A stretch of DNA of 64,000 nt from assembly GCA_948146395.1 (NCBI GenBank), contig OX411552.1, positions 4,649,501 through 4,713,500 of the forward strand, in the 5' to 3' direction. This document shows, piece by piece, positions 1-12,493 of the stretch; position 1 is the first letter of the stretch, and each line of letters starts with the position of its first letter. The stretch is from Fragum whitleyi. Lineage: Eukaryota > Mollusca > Bivalvia > Cardiida > Cardiidae. The position numbers were made by a program, and so were the translations under genes. Under the pieces are notes generated by a model. The model had not been told where the DNA came from and searched no databases. It worked only from the letters and a program-made list of their open reading frames with translations.

Positions 1-32
1 ACCTTGTCAATTACACGATGTTGTCACTTGTA
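1..32 (-). mobile_element. MITE family A, terminal fragment
   Basis: TTGTCAATTACACGATG followed by a diverged CTTGTA matches the right inverted terminus of family A. The rest of the copy lies left of the window. Confidence 0.5.
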
Positions 33-482
33 ATTCTAAAGACAGTTCTGCAGATTAACACGATTTTGATATGCGGATCGCCAAGTTTTTTACCCAGAAC
101 GTCAATTACAGATGAACCACTGTATCTATAACATTTGGCTTGCCGTTTTGTTTTGAAATTAAATCACGATACCATATACCAAAAGCTCTTGCAATCGGGG
201 ACCATATTAGTGTAATAAGATAATTTTAACACTAAAGTACGAAATAAGTGTAAGTCTTTTAGAGGAATCCAATATGTAAAGAATCACTGACCCGGCTGTC
301 ATTTTAACAGGTTTAACCATGATCACTGGAAACGATTATAAATTTCAAGCACTTCCTTCCGGACAAACGTTACATTGCATTATTGTTCCGGAAGTTCAGG
401 ATATCATTAAAATTTACGAAATAAATTTACGAACGTCTCTATGATAATATAAAGCTCAAGAATTGTACGTATAAAACCCTAT

Positions 483-620
483 CAGCCCTGCGATCAGGAT
501 CACAAAACGGTGCAAATAGTTTTCCAATTTTTCCCCGCTTTGCACGAGCACTTGCGTGCAAAGCAGTGTCTAATTAGCAAACTGTTTGCGTCGTATGGTC
601 ATCCTGAAAACATGACAGGT
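483..620. mobile_element. MITE family B, palindromic, near full-length
   Basis: CAGCCCTGCGATCAGGATCA at the left mirrors GTCATCCTGAAAACATGACA at the right. CTTTGCACGAGCACTTGCGT then GCAAAGC forms the centre. The whole ~135 bp can fold into one stem. Confidence 0.85.
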
Positions 621-984
621 TTTGTTCGAGCTCTCTTGCTGTGAGAGAGACATGGTTGTTGCTATGACAAGTCGGCGCATTTGCATTATTGTGTTGGTGC
701 TTTCATAAGTTAGTATGTGTGTCCCAATTTGACCTGAGTATAGTTCCTACATGTAGGGTTCGTTCACATAAGAGTTGAAAATTCGCGTGTACGATGCATG
801 TTTTTGAGGTCACGCAAAAAGCTGAAATCAAACACTATGTTTCCTAATACCGGATCACATAAAAGGGCACTAATCGGAAAAAGGTCGTATTGACGCGTAC
901 AGGTGCGTATAGAAGTATTTCCCCGTCCCCTTCTCGGCTATTAAAAGCAATTCCAAATATTCTGAAGAAGAAACCATACCCTTC

Positions 985-1078
985 ATATTATAACCCGCTT
1001 GTACGTGTACTTGCGTGCAAAGCAGGGTATAATTTGCAAACGGTTTGCATCGTTTTGTCATCCTGAATGCAGTGCTGG
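985..1078. mobile_element. MITE family B, left arm truncated
   Basis: GTACGTGTACTTGCGTGCAA, then GGGTATAATTTGCAAACGG and TTTTGTCATCCTGAATGCAG match the centre and right arm. Confidence 0.8.
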
Positions 1079-1509
1079 TTTGGGGAACAAATTTGGTTGT
1101 ATCGTGCTTGATGTACGTTTCATTAATTCTCCATTTATTTCTATCAATTGTTTTACCGAGTGAAACCAACGTGCTAGTATGCATAGTATTTGTTAGTGGT
1201 TTGTTATGATTTGCCTGATATGGTCATGAAATACTTTCAATTTAAACTATTAGGATATTGATTCCAATGACTAAACAAGATTTAACAAAAAATTAAGTAC
1301 ATGTTAAATGTAAACTTCGTATTATTTGACGACTGGTTTCAAAAAAGCACTACACATAAAAACATTTCTAAAAGTCACCTCCTAACAGTGGTTAATTGAA
1401 CTAAACGGTTGTTCCAGATCAACTGCTGTCGATCCCGCAAATGTTTGTCCATCTACCTGACCTTGACCTAATAGCTTTTAAATTGGAGAATAAATTTATC
1501 AGCCTTAAG

Positions 1510-1543
1510 TGCACCATTTCGTCATTCTGAACGCAGGGCAAGG
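1510..1543. mobile_element. MITE family B, terminal fragment
   Basis: GCACCATTTCGTCATTCTGA then ACGCAGGGC is the outer arm only. Confidence 0.6.
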
Positions 1544-1552
1544 TTGCCACAT

Positions 1553-3918
1553 CCAAATCAGAAAAACGAGTTCTCCTAATTCCAATGACACAAAACACGT
1601 CATCAAGGGTGTCGATCCCTTTTTCAGGGACCGAAATCAGTAATAGTCCATTTTTTCGGAAACAATTAAGCGATTTTTATCCCGAAAACTCCATTTGCTT
1701 GGCATAAAAACGCCCTTGGTTGTTCTTTGAATCATATGAAATTATTGTGTTAGAAATGCAAAAAGGTGTAAAAAAAGATTTATGTCTATGCCTTTTGCGT
1801 TGGTTTTTTCGAGCTCACTTTCTGTTAATACAGACTTTTTTCTCGAAAATTTTTCCTGTGACGTATGCTGAAATTTAGATATGTTGCTGCAAAGGCATTC
1901 CGCTAAAGATTTTGAAAATATAAAGCATATGTCTTCGGGTTAGATTTTTTTGAAAAATTTGATTTCGCGATGATATCGCAAATCAAAGTATATTTCAAGG
2001 TCGCGTCAAATGTTAAAAAAATCTGTCTTTTAAAACGCATAAAGAATTAAGTGATTTGTACTTTTCCAAAAATCACATTTAGATTTAATACTTCTGAAGC
2101 CTGAAGCTTCAATAAACCTGAATTTGCAATATTCTAGAATACCTAATTGCCCTTAGATTGGCTTCAAATAAGCATATTAACGATGTTTTTGGTGCGACGT
2201 CATTTTCAAAGAAAAAATGTTACAACAACTTGGCAAAATCGAACTTAAGGACAATCTAGTCCTAAAACATATCATTTTAATTTGATAAATGTACAGCATT
2301 TTTTTTTCGCCACAATGTAACGAAAAAGCTGCATAAGTCACCCCGGACAAAGTGTTAAGAAATTTCTTTTTATTTACAACAACAACAAAAAAAAAAAAAA
2401 TGAAATGAAAAAAGGAACTTCAAATCTTAAAATTCATGGGAAAGATAACATTTATGGTCATTTATTCTGATTGAATGTGCATAGAAACAAAACGAATAGC
2501 TCGGGCGTCCGTAGTTATCTTAAACTCATCAAATACGATTTTTCGCGGAACATGCACTTTTTTCATCACTTTACCGGTTGCAAAATAGCCTTACTATCCA
2601 CTTTAAGACCACTTGCATAGTTATTCTTAATTTACAAGTGAAATAACACACATGTAACACAAAAAATATGATACCGGTTTATTTCATTCTTGCAATGTTT
2701 GCTTGTTTTTATGTATGAGCTCGCGTAACTTTGAACGTTATTGCAGAATTATCTCAACAGCTGGTACATCTACTTGTTGTTTCCTATCATTTCCCTCACA
2801 AGTACAAGCACAATTTGCACCCGAGTCACCAAAAAAAGGCGTACTACTTATCATTCGCTCATTTATGAGAGACAAGTCGGGGGGTCAGTGCAACATTTTG
2901 TAAGTGCCTATTCATTGATAGCCACTTACAATAGTGTTGCTATGACCCCTTCCAAAATAACTTAAGTGATATTGACTTTTGTTATATTTCGGATGAAGGT
3001 TTGCAAAAACAGGGATCGCTGCCACGAAGCGAAGATTGATTGCCATGTGCATTACCGAAGAGCTAGGCGGGACCGGATCTCCTGTAATGTAGGTAATATT
3101 ATAGAATTTATTCAAATACTTATTCAAGGTATGTTTTTTTCTTCATTCAGCTTCTCGCAATTTCAAAATAATATACTATCAACTTTGAAATGTATATTTC
3201 CACCAAAAAAGATAATCAAAAAGATGCATGTTAACAACATATTTAAGTGAGTCAGTAACGAACATTTACATTTCACTGACATATGTTTTATCTTTAGTAC
3301 CCATTCGTCTGTCGACCCCACACAGACGTTGAAATTGAAGCCGTGATTTTCGGTGCCATAGATATATCGCGTTTTCTATCAAAGGAAAGGATATTTGTAT
3401 GATTAAGCAGTGATTGACACTGCTTAATTTAAACTGTGTGTAGATCATCCCACAATATCATGAAATTGACACACGTGTCGATAAAAAAATTGAAATTGAT
3501 ATTAGCATTTTTTGTAAAATATGTCATTTAAAGAATTCAAAGTGAAAAGGACCCATTCCTTTCTTCGCCCTTATTCATCTTAATTTAGAAAACGAGTCTT
3601 CAATAAAATTCTACCAAATAACATTCTGACAAAGTTTGATTAGATTTGATTCATGGAAATATGTTTTAAATTTGCTTTAGACTATGGACGACGGACCATT
3701 AGGTAAGTTGTGCTCGGGGGAGCTAAAGCAATTATGAAAATGATTCAATTAACTAAATGTGAAATAAAACATTGAAAAAAACTAGCTTGGTTCCGTTTCA
3801 TAGGATTAAATTTCCCTTTCTAATGGTCACTTTTTGAGCGATGTATCTTATGTAAAAAAAGACATCAAGTTCTTTCACAAACGCCTAATCAATCGCTACT
3901 TACCAAATTACTCCAGCT
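1553..3918. other. No gene or known element recognised
   Basis: AT-rich with an A-run at ~2385-2400. The overlapping short frames at 2700-3250 have no recognisable motif and sit on both strands, so I regard them as chance. Confidence 0.6.
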
Positions 3919-4357
3919 ACAGTTAGTTACATCGTGAAATCAACATTCACCTCAATCAAAACCAAAATTCTAAATTGCTTACTCAGCGCACCATTCGTTC
4001 ATTCATTTATTCCGAACATTCACTCAAACCAGTCAAAAACATTCAAAACCAAGTGAAAAATATAGAATCAACAACGTCATTAATAATAAATTTTGACGGA
4101 GAAAAATAGCTATTTCTCTGACATAATTCAAATTGTGAGCGTCTCGTAGGATCTTTAAGAAATAGGAAGCTGTGTATAGAATTTGTATGCATTTTTATTG
4201 AAGGGAAGTAATCAATATCGCTAATTTTGTTCATCCTGAACAAAATTTGCGATATTGGACTACCTCCCAGTAAATTGCTCCACATACTCATTTCATTTCA
4301 TTCCTTAATCAGTCCAAAATCATTCACCTTGTCAATTTCACGATGTTGTTAACTGTA
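3919..4357 (-). mobile_element. MITE family A, full-length (~440 bp)
   Basis: The ends TACAGTTAGTTACATCGTGA and TTCACGATGTTGTTAACTGT form inverted termini. In the middle, AATATCGCTAATTTTGTTCA, a 2-bp centre, then TGAACAAAATTTGCGATATT makes a strong hairpin. The TA flanks and CAGT start fit Tc1/mariner-type non-autonomous elements. Confidence 0.88.
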
Positions 4358-4448
4358 CCACTAAGAAGTTTCCTTTTTCGTGAGGAGGCTTATATTCTAC
4401 TCAGAGACCTTGCGTTGCAGATAAAACATATTGATGTTCAAAAGAAGA

Positions 4449-4896
4449 ACAGTTGACATAAAAAATGAAATCGACGAGGTAAATGATTTTGGAATGGTTT
4501 TCTAATGAAATTGAATTAGTGGGGGGGGGGGGGGGGGGGGAGTGAGTTTTGAGTGAAATTCAGGGGGTGTGATCCATTATTGCTAATTTTGTTCAAGATG
4601 AACAAAATAAGCGAAAATCATTACCGCCCTTTAATAAAATATTCAAGAAGATTCTCTGAAAAGCTTTCTATGATTTTAAGAACCTACATTCCCTTACAAA
4701 ATTCAATAAATGTAGTGAAAACGTGGATTTTTAGCGGTTTTAATTTTGAGAGTAGTTATCAATCTACTCATTTTAGTGATTTTGGAGCGTTTTTGAATGG
4801 TTTGAATGATTGTTAGGAATGAATGGAGCGCTGAGTGAATGTTTTAGAATGATTTTAATATGTCTGAGTGTCAATTTCAAGATGTTTTTAACTGCA
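4449..4896 (+). mobile_element. MITE family A, with 20-G run
   Basis: A complete but diverged copy in the opposite orientation to its neighbours. The left end is weak (CAGTTGACAT..GAAATCGACGAGG) and the right end is TGTCAATTTCAAGATG. The internal hairpin GCTAATTTTGTTCAAGATGA is present. A run of 20 G at 4521-4540 sits at the family's GTGTGGAG site. Confidence 0.82.
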
Positions 4897-4935
4897 AATA
4901 ACATTCCCGTCTTTGCAGTTCTTGGTATTGTAGGT

Positions 4936-5373
4936 TACAGTTAGTTACATCTTGAAATTGACATTCATCTCGATCAAAATCATTCTAAATCGGTAACTCA
5001 GCGCTCCATCCACTCATTCCAAACACTCACTCAAACCAATCAAAAACGCTAAAAATGACAAAAATATAAGATTTACAACTACCTTCAAAATTTATAAAAC
5101 AAGAACAAAATCGCGATATTACTGATATTATAGAAATTAAAAACGTCTAATTGGTTCTTGAAGAAATAGGAAGCTATTTAAAGAACTTCTATGCATATTT
5201 TATTAAAGGGATGTAATACATATCGCAAATTTTGTTCATCCTGAACAAAATTTACGATATAGGATTACCCCCCATTAAATTCACTCAAAACTCGCTCCAC
5301 ACACTCATTCAATTTCATTCCTTAATCATTCTCAAATCATTCTTCTTGTCAATTTCACGATGTTGTTAACTGT
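4936..5373 (-). mobile_element. MITE family A, full-length
   Basis: Ends TACAGTTAGTTACATCTTGA and CACGATGTTGTTAACTGTA. The internal palindrome TCGCAAATTTTGTTCATCCT is present. This is the third copy within 1.5 kb. Confidence 0.87.
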
Positions 5374-5751
5374 AGCTTTATTAAACAAATGATAATTCAA
5401 AAGAGCAAGGTGTCAAGATTCTTTCATTAATTTTGACAATTCAAGACTTCTGTTGTCCTTTTTGATGTGTGTAAATTAAAGAACGTCTGGCTGCAGAACA
5501 ATGTCGTTATTTATTCCAAATGTTTAATGCTAATACAAACCGCTATCAGATAATCAAATGCATCTCTGAATGATAATTCGAAAGCTTGTGACCGATAAGC
5601 TATTCAAGATTCTGATGAATCTCTTTGAAGATTCGTGAACACAAGTTCTCAAAGAGATCAAGTGTTTTTGTAGAATCAAACGACAGCAGATGGTGTTTTG
5701 ACTTAACCCTATTGATTCAGTGAAAGTGCTGAAATTTATCATTATTATAAG

Positions 5752-5991
5752 ATCCCAAAGGCAAAAAGAGAAGATCTGGGTAATGCTTAAGTTTCGAGCT
5801 TATTCAGACTGTGCGGACTGTGCAGGCTGACCACAGTCGAAAGCCCTCACACTTTGGTGATTTGCTAGAAGTATAATTCTACCCTTCTGTATAAGATCTT
5901 TCAGAAAAACGACCTTCTGCTGGTCTTTACTGGATCAAGATTTCATTTTTGAGTGTCCCTAGATGGCCCATTTTTGCGTTACGGGCCACAT
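5752..5991. mobile_element. MITE family D, diverged
   Basis: CAGACTGTGCGGACTGTGCA GGCTGACCACAGTCGAAA, and a right end CTAGATGGCCCATTTTTGCG TTACGGGCCAC, align with the copies at 25 and 52 kb. Confidence 0.6.
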
Positions 5992-6137
5992 TTTTAAAAA
6001 AATAGAAACGCTTACAATGTTACCTAGTCGAGGGCTCATCGTAACACTTCTCTAAGTTCTTGTATAAATATTCGAGGCAATAACAGAGTTTCGTTAAGCC
6101 TCCATGATGTCATTATGTATTTCTATCCGTCTGATTC

Positions 6138-6243
6138 TCTGTCTTTCTCTCTCTGTCTCTCTCTGTCTCTCTCTGTCTCTCTCTCTCTCTGTCTTTCTCT
6201 CTCTGTCTTTTTTTCTGTCTTTCTCTCTCTGTCTTTCTCTCTC

Positions 6244-6306
<63 letters not shown>

Positions 6307-6343
6307 GTCTGTCTTTCTCTGTCTGTCTGTCTCTGTCTGTCTG

Positions 6344-6419
<76 letters not shown>
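6138..6419 (+). repeat. CT/CTGT-rich microsatellite (~280 bp)
   Basis: Runs of (CT)n and (CTGT)n. Open frames on both strands here (Ser/Leu or Arg/Glu repeats) are artefacts of the repeat. Confidence 0.97.
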
Positions 6420-6869
6420 TCTTTATCATCTTGTATGTTCATGTTGATGGGAGCAAAGCCATATTATGAAATGTGTGTAGGGATTCAGTTAACCAAAAAG
6501 CTTTATAACCGTATTTCTGAGGGTATCTGTCAATTCCAATGATTATGTGCCAGAATGAGTCCCTTTTCAAAAAGGGGTTTGATACTCTTTCAGTTTAAGT
6601 CGAACACCCTCTTATTCGTTGTTTTGCACGTAAAGGGTTTATATTAAAGACGCGTCTCTACATTAATCTATTAGCTATCATGCATGATATCTATTAAATC
6701 TCCTCAATTCAGTGGTTCTCATCGAAAAAACACATTGCACACTCTGGGCTCCCGGCATCCCGGGGTGATGGGATCTGAACATCTACGGGGAAAGTGTGAC
6801 TCAACCTCGTTACAGAAACCCTACGCATCGTTAAAAAGAAATCTTAATTCGGTAAAACTTATACTCGAG

Positions 6870-7265
6870 ACAACTTACGGGACCACCGAAATGGAGACGT
6901 TAGGGAGAATGGCCGCCCCGCTTTAGAGCACGCTTTGTTAACAAACAAGGAACATAATTTATTTGATGATTATGTATATTATTGCGAATTTCTCAATGAT
7001 TTTATGTTGTACAGACTCAATATAATCGCCTATTGAATTTCATGTACAATGAGTTTTAGAACAATATTATCTACTTTTTAAGATTTTTTTGCTAAGGATT
7101 CATGTACGATGATTTTTTTAGAACAATATTATATACCTTTTAAGATATTTTTGCAAAGGATTCATGTACGATGATTTTTTAGAACAATATTATATACTTT
7201 TTGAGATATTTTGAAAACGGCCGTTGAATAAAAATGGTAGATTAAAAGACGTAGCCGGTCGAGCA
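6870..7265. mobile_element. MITE family E, copy with internal tandem repeat
   Basis: CTTACGGGACCACCGAAATG, ATATTATTGCGAATTTCTCA and the end GAATAAAAATGGTAGATTAA AAGACGTAGCCGG match the 42.7- and 52-kb copies. It is lengthened by a 60-bp tandem triplication at 7039-7217. Confidence 0.68.
7039..7217. repeat. Tandem repeat, ~61-bp unit, 3 copies
   Basis: Units begin TTCATGTACRATGA at 7039, 7099 and 7161 and each contains TTAGAACAATATTAT. It lies inside MITE family E. Confidence 0.85.
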
Positions 7266-7773
7266 AGATGGACTTGCGTGCAAAGCTGTATATACAGTTA
7301 ATAACACCGAGAAGTTGAAATTCATATCAATCAGAACCATTCTAAATCGCTCACTTATCGCTCCATTCATTCATCCCAAAAACTCACTCAAATCGATCAA
7401 AACGCTCCGGAATCCTTAGAAAACTCTTCGAAATCGTTCAATAGGACTAAATTTGATATCAAACCGCTCAATTTATTCTACGATTTTATTGGCTGGTGTG
7501 GATTTCAAAGTGTCTAGTTGGTCCTCGAAGACAAATAAACTGAAAAGTGCGTTTTTTTATTAAAGGGAGGTAATACATATTGCTAATTTTGTTCATCTTG
7601 AACAAAATTAGCGATATAGGATTTCCTCCCTTTAATTTCGCCCAAAACTCGCTCCTCTCACTCATTCAATTTCATTCCTGAATCATTCCAAAATCATTTA
7701 CCTCGTCAATTTCACGATGCTGTTAACTGTACATAATTTGCAAATAATTCGCCACGTTTTATCATTCTAAACG
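7264..7773. mobile_element. MITE family B, split by a family A insertion
   Basis: GGACTTGCGTGCAAAGCTGT before 7292 and ATAATTTGCAAATAATTCG..ATTCTAAACGCAGGGCTGG after 7731 join into one B right arm once the A copy is removed. Confidence 0.82.
7293..7731 (-). mobile_element. MITE family A, inserted inside a family B copy
   Basis: Ends TACAGTTAATAACACCGAGA and TTTCACGATGCTGTTAACTG. Family B sequence continues on either side (GTGCAAAGCTGTA left, CATAATTTGCAAAT right), which fixes the insertion at a TA. Confidence 0.88.
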
Positions 7774-8399
7774 CAGGGCTGGTAAGCAAATCGATCAATG
7801 TGATACTTTTTCAGGGGGATGTTTTGCCAAGCCAGTGAATCACAGTTGTATCTACGTTGTATCTATATGACGGTACTGTTGTATCTACCAATCTCCAAAC
7901 AATCATATATATATGTATAGAGATATCAGAACTATCATACATCACTGATCACATGTGTTAAAATGTCTTACTCATTGCGTAATGTACTGCGGACTCATAA
8001 TAAACACCTTAGATTTTAATAGATCTCCGTAATTGAAATATGCACAAAAAACCTATTATAAAATGGTGGTAAGAACTTCTTTTCTAAAACACGAGAAAAG
8101 ACGAGAGCTTAGCGTAAACAAACATTTTACGGCGGATTTAGACGATTATGGAGAAAGGTTAAACCTCAGCACGGGTTGCAAGATCTTGCTCATGTTTACT
8201 TGTGTATTCAATATTTCTTGGTAATGTGAAAACCGGACTGAATCCTGAATGACCTTTCAATATCAAACTGTATCTGTAGATGATAACAGGAAACCTAACC
8301 CGTCTAATTAGGTACTTGAAATAAGGGCCACCTGTCCGTCTGTCAGTCATTAACAGTACACGGAAACTTAATGCACCCAATAAACAATAAAACATTTAC

Positions 8400-8520
8400 A
8401 ATAATGTTTGTGAGAGAGCGTTTACACTGTATGTTTAAGCAGATGTGAAAAAGCACATGTGTAAAAGCGTATCTGTCTTTTTGCGTTTACACTGTATGCT
8501 TTTACATATCTGCTTCAGTC
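8400..8520. repeat. Diverged repeat with duplicated GCGTTTACACTGTATG
   Basis: The 16-mer occurs twice 64 bp apart, with AAGCAGATGTGAAAAAGCAC between. It is related to the foldback at 9912. Confidence 0.55.
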
Positions 8521-9911
8521 GACCACGGTCATGCCTGTCAGTCATTTTCAAGATCAAATAGAGTATTGTATTACTGTAATGATGAGGGAATATTCTATCG
8601 CTCATCGAAACCAAAGGTATACTTAAATAATTTAATTTTGTTTGTGTCCATCAATTAGTATGTTCTGATTGGTTTAAAATTGGTTTCATTGTGCAATTAA
8701 AGCAATTTTGAGTATGTAGCGATTTTGTAAGCTTCTGTCAAAAGTAGTTCAACTCAAAGTAAATGTTATTATTGACTAATCTTAATATTTGCTTCATAAT
8801 ATTAAATGTTAAGATATGAAGAGAATATTTCGAAATTTCATTGAGGTATGAAACAAAAACTTCCTAATCACTCTCATACATGAATCCGCTTCGCGTTTTT
8901 TATACAGAGTGATTATGTTTTTAGTTTCACACATCAATTAAATCAACAAATACTCTCTTCATCACTTAAATGATAATAAAGACATTGAAATATAGCTCAA
9001 TAGCTTAATTCATTTGAATCCTTTTCTCCTGCTTAAGTTGTCTTAAACCTGGAAAATGGTCACAGAATTTTCTGTTTCTGTGATTAATCATTTGATCTCT
9101 TTTCTGAACATTTGTTTCACAAAATATTTTATTTCTAATTTAATTCGAGACTTAAAGTGACACTAAAAACGAACTACTCTTCACAATTTAATACATGTAC
9201 TTGATATATATCCAACACATTTCCATTGCGTCACTGAGCACCGGTCTCTCAATTGAGAGGAGCTAGGAGAAATTCGATTGCCGAAAATACCAATTATCTA
9301 GCTTCATTCTCTTACTTTTCTGTAACATTTGGCGCCAGTATTTGAGGATTTCACAGGAAGTAGAATTGAGAGGGAGTTATAAGAACTTGAACCTCGATTG
9401 ATATTAATCATGTTAATTGAATAGGCATAAACACACTAATTAAAAGGTAGAACATTATTTTATAGGTGATCAGACTAGACAATTAAGTACAGTAGAATGA
9501 CAATTCTAAATTAAGTTGGGCCACCAATATTCCTGACATATAGACTGACTATGGTCAATATGTTCTGAAATTTTCTGATAGGTTAGTAAATTGCAATGGG
9601 TATTAAAACATATTAACTTTATGTTTTACTATTTTAATTATTTTCAATATACTAAGTACCACTGGAAAAAACTTATCTATTATATGGTAATAGGTTAATT
9701 TTCTCCCTTGTCATTGAAGGCATTATATTTCACAAAATATGTCTATTTGACAGGCTATTTGAAAGAGCTGACCAGTGATTGTTTATTTTATCAGCTTATC
9801 AGCAGGTCATCAGAGGTATCAATGGTCATTTCGGTATTGAAAAGCAGACGGAAATAGAGCATGTTCTATTCCGTATGTTTTGCAGATCTGTTAACAGAAC
9901 GCTCATTATCT

Positions 9912-9981
9912 AGGGGTTTACACTGCATGTTTTGACATATATGAAAAAGCAGATATGAAAAAACATACAGTCTAAACCCCC
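9912..9981. repeat. Foldback (~70 bp), related to 8419-8500
   Basis: GGGGTTTACACTGCATGTTT faces AAACATACAGTCTAAACCCC. Single-arm relatives GCGTTTACACTGTATG occur at 8419 and 8483. Confidence 0.7.
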
Positions 9982-10068
9982 TCTGAGTTGTCCATTTATC
10001 TTTGTTTTTCTGAGCCCTTATTGACGAATCTGCTATAGATAAAACCAAAATTACTTATTCCTCTACAT

Positions 10069-10250
10069 CTATATAGTAAAGAACATCGCGAAATTGACAA
10101 GTTGAATCATGTTACAATGATTTTGTACTGAAATTTAATGAATGCGATGAGTAAGTTTTGATTGAAATTTTAGAGAGGTAAAACAACGTAGGTTATTTCG
10201 CCAAGACTTGGCGAAATAATCCATATTTTTTTATCTTCCCTAAATAGACT
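10069..10250 (+). mobile_element. MITE family A, diverged left half
   Basis: AACATCGCGAAATTGACAAG at 10082 and TTTTGATTGAAATTTTAGAG match the family's left half. The internal palindrome is replaced by TTATTTCGCCAAGACTTGGC GAAATAA. No right end was found. Confidence 0.5.
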
Positions 10251-10966
10251 TTAGTTATAGTTCGCCATGCAGGTTCATTTTTTAGCGACTTGGCCCGCGT
10301 AGTTCATATGATCCCAGCTCTAGCAAAGGTAAATCTAAAATGGCATGTGACAAGGATCACGCCTTTAAAGTTTAGTTGAATTCTGACCAATAGTTTCAGA
10401 GTAAATGAGTTCACATACATATTTCACAATAGGTGACCATTTCTTGGTGGTGCGACATGTTATTATCCCGATCTGACTTTAGAGAAGAAATTTGATAGAG
10501 CATGTCCCAAGGATCTTTCTTGTAAAGTTTGGTTGAAAACTGATCGATAGTTTCGAGATTTCTTTTTTTTTGTTATATAGTTCACAAAAAGGGACCATGA
10601 AGGAGCATTTCCTAAGTATCATTTCTGTTGAATTCTGACCAGTAGTTTCAGAGAAGAATATTTTTTTCATATTTTCACATGAAGGGGAGAGTGTTCCATG
10701 ACGCGAAAGCCCATGCATCCATGATATCTGCCCGTTCTGGATTTAACAAAAGAAATCTGAGAGAACATGTTCCAATGAATATTCCTGTGAGATTTGTTTG
10801 AATTGTGCTAAAATCGTCTCTATGGTGCAAATCTTTCAGGTTTAAACAACACTTTTATTTCAAAGTCTTACTATTTCTTACTTTTTACCATCAAATGATG
10901 GCTTTTAAATGTACAATTTAAACGTCGCTTACAAACTCTCTATAAATGATAAGACAGGCCAATGTA

Positions 10967-11406
10967 TACAGTTAACAACATCGTGAAATTGATAAGGTGA
11001 ATGATTTTGGAATGATTTAGGAATTAAATTGAACGAGTATGTGGAGCGAGTTTTGAGTGAATTTAATGGGAAGTAACCCAATATCGCAAATTTTGTTCAG
11101 GATGAACAAAATTAGCAATATTGATTACCCCCCTTTAATAAAATATGCCTACAAGTTATATAGATAGGTTCCTGTTTCTTCAAGAACCTATTAGAGGCTT
11201 ACAATTTGAATTATGTCAGTGAAATCGCATATTTTCTTTTACAAATCTATTTTGAATGACGTTGTTGATTCTATATTTTTAAATAGGTTTGAGCGTTTTT
11301 GAATGGTTTGAGTGAGTATTTTGAATAAATAAAAGGAGCGCTGTGTGAGTGATTTAGAATGGTTTGAATTGAGGCGAATGTCAATTTCACGATGTAACTA
11401 ACTGTA
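10967..11406 (+). mobile_element. MITE family A, full-length
   Basis: Starts TACAGTTAACAACATCGTGA and ends TTTCACGATGTAACTAACTG TA. The hairpin ATATCGCAAATTTTGTTCAG is present, with near-canonical length and internal order. Confidence 0.9.
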
Positions 11407-12065
11407 AGGCAGTGACATGATAAGGGCTGCACGCTTCTTTTGACAGGGCAAGTAGTTGCATTTTTACCGTGTTTGTCATTCCAGGAACTGTAAAACCATT
11501 CCCCATCCATTAAATCTGGGTTTCCAAATGCTTGGTAAATTGGCATGTTATTGCTTATCTGCACTGTTACATGTATCGTTAAATTGGTCAAACACACCCT
11601 TAAAGCACATTGATGCACTAGAGTTTTCCCCCCACTACCGTCAGACTTCGTATTTCCCTGCTTATAGTATAATGTTAGTTTGTGAACCCATTTAATGTCA
11701 GTAGGTTTAAGAAAGAAATTTGAATCTGATGCCCTTTTTAATACAAAACTGTGAATTCCATAACCATAAATGACGATATTGATTCTACTCTAAAACTCTT
11801 CGAAATCACCATAGAGTTACTATCCTGACATTTCTTCAAGACAAAATCGTAACATAACTATAACATATAGTTCTAACCTATTCTTGACAACGACAGTTAA
11901 CGAATCCATTTGAAGGTAAAGTATTTGGCAGTTGGTGTCGCTTTCAGCAATTTCTTTCATCTGAGAATAATTTAATGTTCTATTCATTTAGAATGTGTTA
12001 TCGTCGTCAAATGCACATTCTTTACCTTCAATGAAAATTATAACCAGTGAGTGTCATACACATAT

Positions 12066-12158
12066 CTTATTCTAAGCACTTCAAAGAGATACGTTTTCTT
12101 ATAATAAGCATAATATGCTTATTATAAGTAAATGTATCTCTTTGCAGTGCTTATTCAA
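12066..12158. repeat. Palindrome (~93 bp)
   Basis: The arms contain AAGCACTTCAAAGAGATACG and GTATCTCTTTGCAGTGCTTA, and meet at CTTATAATAAGCATAATATG CTTATTATAAG. Confidence 0.8.
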
Positions 12159-12493
12159 GGTAAATAGATTTCCAAGAAAGTAAAGTATGAAGGATAAAAC
12201 TGATGAGTGTCTGTTAATGGATGAAAGGTCAAATTAAGGCACTGGTTTATGACAGATAGTTAACATTTTATCGCCGGGGTCAGAACGATGGTCTGCTGAA
12301 AACCAGTGGTCACACTGGTTTATTGGCCTGTCAGATTCCGTTAACTTTTGACACCTCGTGCCCCTGCCAGTAATTAGACGCACCTGTTGAATTAGGGGCC
12401 ATTTCATGACCAATGAAAACTGCACACGCTTCTGACAGATTGAAGTAATTATTTTTTATCAGAAAATAACGGAAGTGGTGAGACAGCCGCGAA

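Larger units (their letters stand above)
7774..10068. other. Intergenic, mostly unrecognised
   Basis: Apart from the foldback relatives at 8400-8520 and 9912-9981, I see no gene, SINE or MITE. GAATTGAGAGGGAGTTATAA GAACTTG near 9362 faintly resembles the SINE group C body. Confidence 0.5.

Noticed and set aside
6094..6469. Open frames over 100 codons on both strands in the CT-rich tract
   Set aside because: They are translations of a CTGT/CT microsatellite (Ser-Leu or Arg-Glu repeats), not genes.
11271..11618. 115-codon minus-strand frame
   Set aside because: About half of it is the right part of a MITE A copy and the rest lacks any motif. Similar frames appear in other A copies (21465-21674, 29671-29865), showing that they derive from the repeat.
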